The position numbers were made by a program, and so were the translations under genes. Positions 7,107-16,032 of a DNA stretch of 32,752 nucleotides are shown here, piece by piece. This DNA is from Allochromatium palmeri (GTDB taxonomy: Bacteria > Pseudomonadota > Gammaproteobacteria > Chromatiales > Chromatiaceae): contig NZ_WNKT01000046.1 of assembly GCF_009720725.1 (NCBI RefSeq), forward strand, positions 1 to 32,752, written 5' to 3'. Each line of letters starts with the position of its first letter. The first letter of the stretch is position 1. A model generated the notes under the pieces. That model did not search any database and was not told the origin of the DNA. It saw nothing but the letters and a program-made list of their open reading frames with translations.

Positions 7107-8410
7107 TGGAACAGATCGCTTTTCCGAGATATGAGCAGTACAAAAAAGCTCAAAGTCCGTGGCTTCAAGAAGTACCGATTCACTGGCAGCTTAAACCTGG
7201 GTTTTCTGTTCTCATAGAAAATAAGCAAAAAAACATAGGAATGCTTGAAAATACTGTTTTGTCACTCAGCTATGGCCAAATAGTTATAAAACCTGTCGAA
7301 AAGTTGACTGGATTAGTTCCTGAGTCATTTGAAACATATCAAGTTATTAAGCCGAATGATATTATAATACGGCCAACCGATCTTCAGAACGATTATAATA
7401 GTCTTCGCACAGGATTATCAAAAAACCACGGAATTATCACGTCCGCATATATTTGTTTACGCCCAAATCCGGAACACAATCCTGCGTTTCTTTATTATTT
7501 ATTGCACGCATATGATTTGATGAAAGTTTTTTATGGAATGGGTTCAGGTTTACGTCAAAATTTAGATTATAAAGATTTTAAAAGATTAGAAATATGTTTA
7601 CCTCCTCGTAATGAGCAAGATCGTATCGCGAACTTCCTCGATCAGAAAACCGCCGAAATCGATGAAGTCATCGCCAAGAAACAGCGTCTTATTGATCTGC
7701 TGAAAGAGCAAAGGGCTATTCTAATCGATCGGGCTATAACCAAGGGGATTAATCCTAATGCGCCGACGCGAGATAGTGGGGTAGAGTGGATTGGGGATAT
7801 TCCTGAGTATTGGGAAATAAAAAAGCTGAAAAATCTGGTTCGCTTTTCTAGTGGTGGAACTCCAAGCAAAAACAATCCTAATTATTGGAATGGGGATATT
7901 CCTTGGGTATCACCAAAAGATATGAAGAAAAAGTATTTGTCAGATTCTCAAGATCATGTAACTAATCTGGCAGTAAAGCGTTCACATGTTAAACTGGTTT
8001 CGGTAAATAGTGTTCTTATAGTTGTCAGAGGAATGATATTGGCTCGAAAAATTCCAGTTGCTTCACCGCTGGTTCCTGTAACAATTAACCAGGACATGAA
8101 AGCAATGCAGCCATTGAGGAGTATCGTTTCTGGATATTTGCTTTATCTTATTGATTCAATTTATAGAGAGATTTCGCTTTTTATAGAAGAGTCTGGGCAT
8201 GGAACCAAAACGCTGCCAACAGAAAAGCTGGGAAATTTAGTTTTACCTTTGCCGCCAATCGAGGATCAGCTTAAAATAGTTGAATATGTAAAAAAAATTG
8301 AAAAAAATTTTTGTGACTCAATTCTAATTAATCAGAAGCAAATTAAACAGCTTAATGATTTTCGTCAATCCATTGTTGCGGAAGCAGTAACCGGAAAAAT
8401 TAAACTATAA
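7106..8410 (+). CDS. hsdS: Type I restriction specificity subunit HsdS
   Basis: This is the DNA-recognition subunit. The 434-residue protein has two target recognition domains, each with a conserved proximal motif (WLQEVPIHWQLK at about 19-30; WIGDIPEYWEIKKLKNLVRF at about 228-247) and a helical spacer after the first (EQDRIANFLDQKTAEIDEVI and KEQRAILIDRAITKG) and a shorter one at the end (EDQLKIVEYV... RQSIVAEAVTGKIKL). Each domain reads one half of a bipartite site; the spacer sets the gap. The domains are clearly more AT-rich than the spacer and hsdM, indicating exchange of recognition domains. It is translationally coupled to hsdM by a 1-base overlap. Confidence 0.93.
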   Translation: MEQIAFPRYEQYKKAQSPWLQEVPIHWQLKPGFSVLIENKQKNIGMLENTVLSLSYGQIVIKPVEKLTGLVPESFETYQVIKPNDIIIRPTDLQNDYNSLRTGLSKNHGIITSAYICLRPNPEHNPAFLYYLLHAYDLMKVFYGMGSGLRQNLDYKDFKRLEICLPPRNEQDRIANFLDQKTAEIDEVIAKKQRLIDLLKEQRAILIDRAITKGINPNAPTRDSGVEWIGDIPEYWEIKKLKNLVRFSSGGTPSKNNPNYWNGDIPWVSPKDMKKKYLSDSQDHVTNLAVKRSHVKLVSVNSVLIVVRGMILARKIPVASPLVPVTINQDMKAMQPLRSIVSGYLLYLIDSIYREISLFIEESGHGTKTLPTEKLGNLVLPLPPIEDQLKIVEYVKKIEKNFCDSILINQKQIKQLNDFRQSIVAEAVTGKIKL

Positions 8411-8440
8411 GTCCATGCTGATTAATCACTATGATACGCA

Positions 8441-8794
8441 ATGATCACTGTCGCTGAAACCGGACCATTCCAAAAGAAGATTGCAACGCTGCTGTCTTCG
8501 GAAGAGCGCATGGAGTTGATTTCGTATCTGGCCGAACATCCGAGTGCCGGTGTTGTGATCCAAGGTGGCGGCGGTATCCGCAAACTGCGCTGGGCGCGGC
8601 AGGACAGCGGCAAGCGTTCCGGTATTCGCGTCATTTACTACTTTCACAGCGAAATCATGCCGTTGTATTTGTTGGCGGCTTTCGGCAAGAACGAAAAAGC
8701 CAATATTTCAGCCAAAGAAAAACAGCTTTTAGCGAAAGCCGTTGGAGAATTAATGCAAGTCTGGAGAAAACGTGATGAGCAGCGCCTTCACTGA
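8441..8794 (+). CDS. higB: RelE/HigB-like toxin embedded in the hsd operon
   Basis: A 117-residue RelE/ParE-superfamily protein of the HigB2 type: TGPFQKKIATLLSSEERMEL, then IQGGGGIRKLRWARQDSGKR, GIRVIYYFHSEIMPLYLLAA and FGKNEKANISAKEKQLL. The Arg/Lys-rich strand region matches ribosome-dependent mRNA interferases of this family. It starts 30 bases after hsdS and is followed by an overlapping helix-turn-helix antitoxin, giving the toxin-first order typical of higBA. A strong ribosome-binding site is not visible. Confidence 0.85.
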   Translation: MITVAETGPFQKKIATLLSSEERMELISYLAEHPSAGVVIQGGGGIRKLRWARQDSGKRSGIRVIYYFHSEIMPLYLLAAFGKNEKANISAKEKQLLAKAVGELMQVWRKRDEQRLH

Positions 8795-9062
8795 AATTCT
8801 GGCGGGCCTGGAAGACGCCAAAGCCCATGCCAAGGGTGAACCTTCGACGGTCGTGGAGCATGTACCGGCTCGCTTGAACGTCAAGGCCATCCGCGAAAAA
8901 ACCGGAATGACTCCGCAACGCTTTTGCGCCACTCTAGGCATCTCGCTCCATACTTTAGAGCGTTGGGAAAAAGGCTCGACAAAGCCGAGCGGATCAGCCC
9001 GTATCTTGCTCAAGGTGGTCGATAAAAATCCGCAAGCCGTAATCGAAGCAATCGCAGACTGA
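8775..9062 (+). CDS. higA: HigA-like XRE-family antitoxin
   Basis: A 95-residue helix-turn-helix antitoxin partner of the preceding toxin. The XRE domain is at about residues 38-85: LNVKAIREKTGMTPQRFC, GISLHTLERWEKGSTKPSG, then ARILLKVVDKNPQAVIEAI. The N-terminal 30 residues (FTEILAGLEDAKAHAKGE) look like a toxin-binding helix. The gene overlaps the toxin by 20 bases. A GTG three bases upstream of the chosen ATG is an alternative start. It probably represses its own promoter; because it lies inside the hsd operon it might also influence hsdR expression. Confidence 0.87.
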   Translation: MSSAFTEILAGLEDAKAHAKGEPSTVVEHVPARLNVKAIREKTGMTPQRFCATLGISLHTLERWEKGSTKPSGSARILLKVVDKNPQAVIEAIAD

Positions 9063-9080
9063 CGGACGAGGACGCCGAGG

Positions 9081-12000
9081 ATGGTCAGCCACACCAACGA
9101 ACAAGCGCTGGAGGCCGCCATCGAAACCGCGTTGGTCGGTCTCAGCCGCGAAGCTCTCAAAGATCAGGTCGGGCACGGTGAAGCCGTCGCCCTGGCGCAC
9201 GCCGCTCAGTACCTCCCCCAGCGCGGCCAAGGCTATCAATTCGGCTGGTCAGCCGACTATGACCGCGAATTCGCCATCGATCAGGACAAATTCTGGCACT
9301 TTTTACGCTCGACCCAGCCGGAAGAACTCGCCAAGCTCCAGGATCAACCGAATTGGGAACGCCTGATTCTGGAACATCTGCATAAACGACTGAAAAAACA
9401 CGGACTGCTCAAGCTACTTAAGCACGGCCTGTCGATCAACGACGCCCATTTCACCCTGCTCTACAGCGCGCCTTACAACACCATCAATCCTGAAGTCGCC
9501 GCGAACTTCGAGCGCAACAGCTTCTCGGTAACGCGCCAACTCTACTATTCATCCGCCAATCCGCATTTGTCCGTCGACATGGCGCTGTTCATCAACGGCT
9601 TGGCGGTGGCCACGCTGGAACTGAAAAATGCCTGGACCGGCCAGACCACCTACCACGCGATGAAGCAATATCGCGAGGATCGCGACCCCAACGAACCGCT
9701 ATTTCAGTTCGGGCGCTGTCTGGTGCATTTCGCCGTCGATACCGACGACATCTATATGACCACGCGCCTAGCCGGACGCAAGACGGTGTTTCTACCGTTC
9801 AACAAGGGCCATCACCACGGCAAGGGCAACCCGCCCGGCGAAGCCGGCACGGGCGGACACCGGACCGCCTATCTGTGGCAGGAGATCCTGAGCCGCCCCA
9901 GTCTGACCAACATCATCGAGCACTTCGCCAAGCTGGTCGGCGACAGGGATCACGATCCGCTGCCCAAGCGCACCCTGTATTTTCCACGCTACCACCAGTT
10001 AGAGGTGGTCCGGGAACTGCTGAAACACGCCCGAACCTATGGCGTCGGTCACACCTACCTGATCCAGCACTCTGCCGGCTCGGGCAAGTCCAACTCGATT
10101 ACATGGCTGGCGTACCAACTGATCGAGCAGTACCAAGCCGACAGCCATGCACCGATCTTCGATTCGGTCGTGGTCGTCACCGACCGCCGTGTCCTCGACA
10201 AGCAGCTACGCGACAACATCAAGCTGTTCTCCGAGGTCAAGAACATCGTCGCCCATGCCGAGAGTTCGCAAGACCTGAAGAATGCCCTGCAAAGCGGCAA
10301 AAAGATCATCATCACCACCATTCAGAAGTTTCCTTTCATCGTCGACGGCATCGATGACCTGTCCGATCAGCACTTTGCCGTCATCATCGACGAAGCGCAC
10401 AGTTCCCAATCCGGCACCGCTGCCGACAACCTCAACCGATCGTTGGGTGACAACCGCGTGGCCGACGATGGCGAAGATGAGATCCAGGACATCATTTTAG
10501 AGGCGATGCGCCGCCGCAAAATGCGCGGCAATGCCTCATATTTCGCCTTCACCGCCACCCCGAAGAACGCGACCCTGGAGCGGTTCGGTCAGCGTCAACC
10601 GGACGGCACCTTCAGACCCTTTCACCTGTACTCCATGAAACAGGCGATCGAGGAAGGATTCATTCTCGATGTGGTCGCCAACTACACCACCTACAAAAGT
10701 TACTACGAAATCGAGAAATCCATTCAGGACAATCCGCTGTTCGACAGCGCCAAAGCGCAGAAAAAACTGCGTGTCTATGTCGAAGGTCACAAGGAAACCA
10801 TCGCCGTCAAAGCCGAAATCATGGTCAACCATTTTATCGACCATGTGGTGTCGCCCAAAAAGCTCAAAGGTCAAGCCAAGGGCATGGTGGTGACGCGCAA
10901 TATCGAAACCGCCATTCGCTATTTTCAGAAGATTCGCGAACTCCTGGAACAGCGTAACGCCGGATTCAAAGCCATGATTGCCTTTTCCGGTAAAAAGACG
11001 ATCGACGGTATCGAATATACGGAAGACTGTACGGCGATGAATGGTTTTCCCAGCAAGGACATCGAAGAGCGCTTTGAGAGCGACGATTACCGCTTACTGG
11101 TGGTCGCCAACAAATACCTGACCGGTTTCGATCAGCCGAAACTGAGTACCATGTATGTCGACAAAAAGCTGCAAGGCGTGTTGGCGGTCCAGGCATTATC
11201 GCGCTTGAACCGCTGTAACCATGCCCTGGGCAAGCGCACCGAAGATATATTTGTCCTCGACTTCTGCAACACCACGGCAGACATCAAGACCGCATTCGAT
11301 CCGTTCTACACCGCCACCAGTTTATCATCAGCGACGGATGTCAACGTTCTGCACGAACTCAAGGACGCGCTCGATACGGTTGGCGTCTACGACTGGCCGG
11401 AAGTCGAACAGTTCAATACGCGCTTTTTTCAGAATGCCCCTGCTGAAGATCTCAGCCCGATCATCGATACCTGCGCCGATCGCTTCACCAATGACCTGGA
11501 ATTAGACGACGACGCCAAGGCCGATTTCAAGATCAAGGCCAAACAGTTCGTCAAGATCTATGCGCAAGTCGCCTGTATCCTGTCGTTCGACAATCTGCGC
11601 TGGGAAAAACTACACTGGTTTCTCAAGTTTCTCATTCCCAAGCTGAAAATCAAGGACACGAATAAAGACGCCCTCGATGCCCTGCTGGAAAGCGTCGATT
11701 TATCCACTTATGGACTGGAGCGGGTCAAGTTACGGGAAGAAATCACGCTGGATAGTGCTGAGAGCGCACTTGATCCACAAAACCCTAACCCGCGCGGCGT
11801 ACCGCCCGAAAATCCCATCCAAGATCCGCTCGACGAAATCATCCGGATATTTAACGAACGCTGGTTTCAAAACTGGAACGCCACCCCGGAAGAGCAAAAA
11901 GTCAAGTTTATCAATATTGCCCATCATGTCTTGAATGATCCGGCGTATGAATCTCAGGTGGTCAATAATCCTGATAAACAGAACAGTCAACTGGCGCGTG

Positions 12001-12152
12001 AAAAGCTGATTCAGAGCGCGGTCAGCAAGGAACGTCGGCGCGAACTCGACTTGTACAAAAACTATGCGCAAGATCCGGACTTCAAACGCGCGTTTGATGC
12101 GTCGATCACCAGACTGCTGGAAAACATGACTAGTTCGGTGTTGACGCTTTGA
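9081..12152 (+). CDS. hsdR: Type I restriction endonuclease subunit HsdR
   Basis: This is the motor and nuclease subunit that translocates DNA and cuts far from the recognition site. In the 1023-residue protein the N-terminal PD-(D/E)XK nuclease core is visible around residues 166-182 (SVDMALF, then ATLELKNAW, giving D166, E180, K182). The superfamily 2 helicase motor follows: Walker A HSAGSGKSNSI at 330-340, DEAH at 437-440, TATPK at 491-495, then LTGFDQPKL and QALSRLNR (motifs V and VI). A C-terminal helical domain binds HsdM/HsdS. All catalytic motifs seem intact. It starts 18 bases after higA, so hsdM-hsdS-higB-higA-hsdR reads as one operon. Confidence 0.95.
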   Translation: MVSHTNEQALEAAIETALVGLSREALKDQVGHGEAVALAHAAQYLPQRGQGYQFGWSADYDREFAIDQDKFWHFLRSTQPEELAKLQDQPNWERLILEHLHKRLKKHGLLKLLKHGLSINDAHFTLLYSAPYNTINPEVAANFERNSFSVTRQLYYSSANPHLSVDMALFINGLAVATLELKNAWTGQTTYHAMKQYREDRDPNEPLFQFGRCLVHFAVDTDDIYMTTRLAGRKTVFLPFNKGHHHGKGNPPGEAGTGGHRTAYLWQEILSRPSLTNIIEHFAKLVGDRDHDPLPKRTLYFPRYHQLEVVRELLKHARTYGVGHTYLIQHSAGSGKSNSITWLAYQLIEQYQADSHAPIFDSVVVVTDRRVLDKQLRDNIKLFSEVKNIVAHAESSQDLKNALQSGKKIIITTIQKFPFIVDGIDDLSDQHFAVIIDEAHSSQSGTAADNLNRSLGDNRVADDGEDEIQDIILEAMRRRKMRGNASYFAFTATPKNATLERFGQRQPDGTFRPFHLYSMKQAIEEGFILDVVANYTTYKSYYEIEKSIQDNPLFDSAKAQKKLRVYVEGHKETIAVKAEIMVNHFIDHVVSPKKLKGQAKGMVVTRNIETAIRYFQKIRELLEQRNAGFKAMIAFSGKKTIDGIEYTEDCTAMNGFPSKDIEERFESDDYRLLVVANKYLTGFDQPKLSTMYVDKKLQGVLAVQALSRLNRCNHALGKRTEDIFVLDFCNTTADIKTAFDPFYTATSLSSATDVNVLHELKDALDTVGVYDWPEVEQFNTRFFQNAPAEDLSPIIDTCADRFTNDLELDDDAKADFKIKAKQFVKIYAQVACILSFDNLRWEKLHWFLKFLIPKLKIKDTNKDALDALLESVDLSTYGLERVKLREEITLDSAESALDPQNPNPRGVPPENPIQDPLDEIIRIFNERWFQNWNATPEEQKVKFINIAHHVLNDPAYESQVVNNPDKQNSQLAREKLIQSAVSKERRRELDLYKNYAQDPDFKRAFDASITRLLENMTSSVLTL

Positions 12153-12185
12153 TTCTTGCAATAATTAGCGGACTACAATACGCCA

Positions 12186-12536
12186 ATGCATTACAAAATC
12201 AGTCTTTTAGCACTTGGATTGTTATCTGTCGCCTTGACAGCTTCGGTGCAAGCTACCGGAGACTGGTGCGCTAATCCAATCAAAACCGACGATGGCTTTT
12301 TAAATCTGCGCTTAGGGCCGGGTACGACTTATGCGATCGTGGGTCGTGCGATTCCAAGTGATGAATTAGTGATTGATACAGCGCAATGTCGGAATGATTT
12401 TGGAGAGATGTTATGTGATGAATCTGGGAAGTGGGTATTTGTGCAATATATTAATAGCGTGAAAGAAGCGAGCAATATTCAAAAAGGTTGGGTCAACAGT
12501 CGCTTTGTTCAGCAAGTTCAATGTAAGAATGATTGA
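12186..12536 (+). CDS. Small secreted SH3-like domain protein
   Basis: A 116-residue protein with a signal peptide at residues 1-23 (ending SVQA) and one bacterial SH3-like domain: GFLNLRLGPGTTYAIVG, then a long loop with two Cys, and KGWVNSRFVQQVQC. Four Cys in the mature part suggest disulphides, so a periplasmic or extracellular protein. Bacterial SH3 domains usually bind peptidoglycan or proteins. It follows hsdR by about 30 bases but is functionally unrelated. It resembles the two-SH3 protein at 18561-19244. Confidence 0.75.
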   Translation: MHYKISLLALGLLSVALTASVQATGDWCANPIKTDDGFLNLRLGPGTTYAIVGRAIPSDELVIDTAQCRNDFGEMLCDESGKWVFVQYINSVKEASNIQKGWVNSRFVQQVQCKND

Positions 12537-12724
12537 ACGGCAACATGGCTAAGACCCAACAGTCGTGTCACCAGGGGTCATTTCGGACGAAATAGCCGTT
12601 GTTGCAAAACTTATCGCAATAGTTCGGTGTTTTGCTACAGCGCAAATGACAGAATCGATAGAGTGTATTACCTTTCATAATGCACACAATCAAAGTAAAG
12701 TTTTTTTAATTTTAAGGAGATAAA
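12537..12724. other. Short intergenic region
   Basis: Nothing coding is seen. It ends with a good Shine-Dalgarno (AAGGAGA) for the next gene, so it probably carries the promoter of the gene at 12725. Confidence 0.3.
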
Positions 12725-13270
12725 ATGAAATTGTTCAAATCATTTTTGATTATAAGTGTACTGATAATACAGCCTGTAATGGCTCAAGAATTTTTGAGTG
12801 AATCATCTGCAATCAGCTTAGATCGCCTGCTGAACGGTCTGGACAACCAGTGTGAATATAGTGACGATCTAAGACAGCTTCAACGTACCTTACTGATTGA
12901 TCAAGGTGGCAGTTATCGATTCAATGCACGCGCTAAAGATCGCATTCAAGCCAATTTGAAACCCGCTATCGGTAATATTCGTCTGATCGAAGACGATGAT
13001 GAATATGCCGTAATTTCCATTTCTGTAAATGGAACTTGGCATGGTTTTAGTGTAAGCGATCTTCAGTTTGTGCTTGGAAAAGAAAATGGCATCAATGCAA
13101 CATCGGTCATATTTAATCCTCCGTTCGATCCTGTACTGAGTTTCTTTTCGCCACGGATAAAAGCTTCCAAGCAAGCTATTTTAAGCAATGCCAATGATTA
13201 CATGGAAATTGTAACGGATCTCAATGTAGTCGATGGAAAAATTCGGTTGGATTGCGACGTATCAACGTAA
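12725..13270 (+). CDS. Secreted hypothetical protein
   Basis: A 181-residue protein of unknown family. A signal peptide covers about residues 1-20 (Lys at the start, hydrophobic core, VMAQ cleavage site). The mature protein has two Cys (NQCEYSD near the N-terminus and RLDCDVST at the C-terminus) that may pair. The pattern of alternating hydrophobic residues (EYAVISISVNGTWHGFSVSD) suggests beta strands. Start chosen by AAGGAGATAAA ribosome-binding site. It lies between the SH3 protein and an XRE regulator; no function can be assigned. Confidence 0.7.
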   Translation: MKLFKSFLIISVLIIQPVMAQEFLSESSAISLDRLLNGLDNQCEYSDDLRQLQRTLLIDQGGSYRFNARAKDRIQANLKPAIGNIRLIEDDDEYAVISISVNGTWHGFSVSDLQFVLGKENGINATSVIFNPPFDPVLSFFSPRIKASKQAILSNANDYMEIVTDLNVVDGKIRLDCDVST

Positions 13271-13393
13271 AGCGTAGGTTCCTGTGGTTCAGTCCACGTT
13301 GTTAAATCACGGAATGTTTGTATTTTTGGTTCATTTTATACACAATTCCATGTATTATCCCCTAAACTACACACACGATTAGATGGATACTAC

Positions 13394-13768
13394 ATGGACT
13401 CACGCGAACTCACTAACCAGATCGGCGAGCGGTTGCGGGCCGAGCGTAAGGCCCAGGATTTGTCCATGTCCGAACTCTCGGAACGCACGGGAGGGCAACT
13501 CAGTAAGTCCAGGATCAGCAACTACGAGCAGGGCATCCGGCGCATGGGACTTGAGGAATCGAGGATCTTATCGGAAGCGTTGGGGACAGTTAGCCCCATG
13601 TATCTGCTGTGCCTTGAAGACGAGCGCGAGATCGAGACGCTACGGCAGCTTTTTCTGAACAGCGACCCGACCGGTCGACGGCTGATGGTAGCGATCGCCA
13701 AGGAAATACACGACGCTCACCAAGCGTGTTACACGGAAAGCGATGATGCAGCGAAGCTCCAAGACTAG
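13394..13768 (+). CDS. XRE-family transcriptional regulator
   Basis: A 124-residue protein with an N-terminal helix-turn-helix: IGERLRAERKAQDLSMSELS, then SKSRISNYEQGIRRMGLEE, and EALGTVSPMYLLCLED. The C-terminal half (LRQLFLNSDPTGRRLMVAIA) is helical and likely used in dimerization; the layout resembles small phage-type repressors. A good AT-rich promoter-like region with TTTATACACAATTCC and TGTATTATCC lies upstream (13330-13370). It has no toxin partner next to it, so it is more likely a regulator of nearby genes than an antitoxin. Confidence 0.8.
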   Translation: MDSRELTNQIGERLRAERKAQDLSMSELSERTGGQLSKSRISNYEQGIRRMGLEESRILSEALGTVSPMYLLCLEDEREIETLRQLFLNSDPTGRRLMVAIAKEIHDAHQACYTESDDAAKLQD

Positions 13769-13772
13769 ATTG

Positions 13773-13820
13773 GCATTCTGATCTACAGTAAATACAAGCA
13801 TCGCTAATAGATCAGAATGC
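13773..13820. terminator. Perfect 13-bp inverted repeat between convergent genes
   Basis: GCATTCTGATCTA (13773-13785) and TAGATCAGAATGC (13808-13820) form a 13-bp perfect stem with a 22-base loop between the converging XRE and TerB-like genes. Its position suggests a bidirectional terminator, although no T-run follows and the loop is long. Confidence 0.5.
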
Positions 13821-13840
13821 TTTCAAGATTAATTTAAAAA

Positions 13841-14332
13841 CTAAACTAGTTCTTTGAACTCCCTATAGTCAACATTTAGTTGTTCACATATATCTTTGAT
13901 GGCATTTTTTTCATTTTCATCAAAGTCGCTTCCGGAAGCTGCTAACTTGCAAGATACCCGAACTAATGCTTTTGCTGAATCTTGGTCAGCGCCCCATAAA
14001 CTACTTCCAGGTTTAACTTCTTTTAGAGCTTTATAAATTTCATCACGACCTTCGTCTGGATCGCATGTTATTGCAGCAACGTAATCATTAAATTGCTTCA
14101 TGACTGGGGCAATTTCATAACCTTTTAGATATTTCAAGTTTGATTTAATATATTCGCGCACCTTTTCTATTTCTGATTCTTCAACAACATTGTCTGCACA
14201 GGCTACTAGTGCGCAACATCCAGCAAAAGCTCTCATAAAATCTTCATTAACAAGTCTGTTCCAAGCAGATGCCCATGCATCTGGTACAACGGCATCAAAT
14301 GTTCTATTTGCCAGATTTTTTAGAATAGACAT
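13841..14332 (-). CDS. TerB-like tellurite-resistance-family protein
   Basis: A 163-residue helical protein with the TerB fold signature: FAGCCALVACADNVVEESEI then EKVREYIKSNLKYLKG, and near the end ALVRVSCKLAASGSDFDENE followed by a final helix pair. The paired acidic stretches (ADNVVEESE; SGSDFDENE) correspond to the metal-binding loops of TerB. The family covers tellurite resistance, phage inhibition and colicin resistance systems. The rest of a ter operon is absent, so the function here is open. A Shine-Dalgarno (AGGAGA) lies upstream on the minus strand near 14340. Confidence 0.75.
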   Translation of the reverse strand: MSILKNLANRTFDAVVPDAWASAWNRLVNEDFMRAFAGCCALVACADNVVEESEIEKVREYIKSNLKYLKGYEIAPVMKQFNDYVAAITCDPDEGRDEIYKALKEVKPGSSLWGADQDSAKALVRVSCKLAASGSDFDENEKNAIKDICEQLNVDYREFKELV

Positions 14333-14419
14333 TATTTTCTCCTTTTTTTGCCAAATTTAGGTTAGAGCAAGATCTGTAATTCAATACAGATTTCAGTTAC
14401 TTGTCAAGTAACATCATTT

Positions 14420-15337
14420 TTACAACCGCTTGTAGTCTTCGACATAGCGGTTCCCTACACCCTGGATCGCCTTGATGCGCCGGTTACGCTCAATCTCCCA
14501 GGCATCGGGTGGATCTTGGTTGTTCCAAGCGGTATACAGTTGAGTATCCTGTGAGCTTAGCCTGAAACCGTAAGTATCGCGCATGTAGAGCATGGTTCTG
14601 GCGATGTCGCCACGCACGGCCTCCGGTGGCTGTACGCGCCGAATACTGGCATCAATGCGGATTCCACAGTCGCCAAACGTTTCGGCGTCACGACTCGATA
14701 CCATCCCCCAATTGTAGTCGGAACGCTGGCCGTTGACCTGCCCGACAGATGGATAGAGGTTGTGGAGATCGTTGTGGGCCGCCTCAAAAACCGGATCGAC
14801 CCGTTCGCAACAAGCCCGTCCCGAGACTGTCTTGCCATTGCTCTTGGTACATTCCTCAAAGCGTTCCGGTTCACGCCAACACAGACGAAAGTTACCGAAC
14901 TGAGCCGCTGGAAACACATGCTCGGCCTCGACCCGTTCGGCCCGAGTGTTACCGGCGAAGGCTCCAAGACCGCAACTGCTGAGATCGATACGATTGTCGG
15001 TATCGTATTCACAACCACATTAAAATGTCTGTTGACGATCATGGTAGACCCGCTGATACAACCATTTTTTAGCCGTCGCAAAGCTTCCGGCCACTTTCGG
15101 TAAGGTTGCCGGATCAGGTTCGATACCAGATGCTGTAGGTCTGGCTCCAGGTGTGCCTGTGACCTGCTGACGGATCTCGGTGACGACCTGGACGACTTCC
15201 CGTACATTCTTGGGCAGTTGGTCGACGATCGGCGCTGGCAGAAAGCTGGCTGCACCCAGACCGAGGACCAGAAGCACCAAACCCCAAGCCGGGATCTTCA
15301 GCGAGGATTTCGAGCGTGTGTTTGATCGATGAGACAT
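14420..15337 (-). pseudogene. Endonuclease I (EndA/Vvn-like) gene interrupted by one in-frame TAA
   Basis: A 306-codon frame encodes an endonuclease I-family nuclease. Residues 15-35 form a membrane anchor or signal segment, followed by a Pro/Thr-rich linker. The nuclease domain begins KKWLYQRVYHDRQQTF, then a TAA at 15020-15022, then CGCEYDTDNRIDLSSCG in the same frame, EAEHVFPAAQFG (the expected catalytic Glu/His), AHNDLHNLYPSVGQVNG and GDIARTMLYMRDTYG. In this family the stop position is usually Tyr (TFYCGC), so a single base turned a Tyr codon into TAA. A restart at GTG 14917 would lose the catalytic His. It is therefore probably inactive unless the stop is read through or is a sequencing error. 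Confidence 0.8.
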
Positions 15338-15494
15338 GGAAACGTTTGGATATGGTTAACGAAATTTTAACAGGATGCTGTTGTCAAGTATCGTTTTTTA
15401 TGTTAATGGTATTTTTCTTTAAGTTGGATTTTTAGAAGAGCGGTTCCAACGCTTGAGATCGTAACGATACACAACCGAGATATTGAGAAAAAAC

Positions 15495-15872
15495 ATGACT
15501 GACATTGAGCAAAAATCAACTGAAGATCTCTTGAAAGAAAAGCAGGAGCTTGAACAGCGTCAAAAAGAGATCGCAGAACAGCTTAAAAAAGCTAAGAAAA
15601 ACTCTCAGCAAGAAGCGTTAAACAAAATTCTAGATTTGATGAATACCTATGAAATAGAAATTTCTGATATTGCGATTGCTGAAAAATCTTCCAAGAAATC
15701 TAGAATAAAATCACAAAGCGCACAGGACACAAAAAAGCCTAAATTTCCACAGCCACCTGAAGGAAAGAAATACTTCAATCCTGAAACCAAGAAATCCTGG
15801 TCAGGAAGAGGGCCAATAGATGATTCGATCCGCAATCATCCAGATCCAGATTCACTGTTGATCGATAAGTAA
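15495..15872 (+). CDS. H-NS-family nucleoid-associated protein
   Basis: A 125-residue protein with the H-NS layout: N-terminal coiled coil (STEDLLKEKQELEQRQKEIA followed by EQLKKAKKNSQQ), a flexible Lys/Ser-rich linker, and the C-terminal DNA-binding motif KYFNPETKKSWSGRGPIDD, matching the family signature (YRDP...WSGRGR). Plasmid-borne H-NS homologues silence AT-rich foreign DNA and lower the fitness cost of the plasmid. ATG 15495 is preferred over a TTG at 15483. It is divergent from the endonuclease gene, leaving a 157-base AT-rich shared promoter region. Confidence 0.85.
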   Translation: MTDIEQKSTEDLLKEKQELEQRQKEIAEQLKKAKKNSQQEALNKILDLMNTYEIEISDIAIAEKSSKKSRIKSQSAQDTKKPKFPQPPEGKKYFNPETKKSWSGRGPIDDSIRNHPDPDSLLIDK

Positions 15873-15905
15873 ACGGATGGACGTTTAGGTTTTTGCAAAA
15901 AGATC

Positions 15906-15930
15906 AGATCACTGTGATTTGCAGTGATCT
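15906..15930. terminator. Hairpin downstream of the H-NS-like gene
   Basis: AGATCACTG (15906-15914) pairs with CAGTGATCT (15922-15930), a 9-bp stem with a 7-base loop, 34 bases after the stop codon. There is no T-run. The right arm overlaps the first six bases of the 98-bp inverted repeat. Confidence 0.45.
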
Positions 15931-16022
15931 ATACTCTATGAATTTAGTATTTGAGGTTTTTCTATTATTTGAAATTTCAAAGATAAAAGAGTCTGAAGTG
16001 ATTTTTATGCAATGAGTATAGG
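15925..16022 (+). repeat. 98-bp inverted repeat, left copy
   Basis: By eye this copy matches the reverse complement of 17051-17148 at 92 of 98 positions with no gaps. It contains the palindrome TTTGAAATTTCAAA (15968-15981) and ends in ATGCAATGAGTATAGG, so it includes an ATG (16012) pointing into the unit. AT-rich and probably carries a promoter for the gene at 16033. Confidence 0.9.
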
Positions 16023-16032
16023 AATTCCACTA

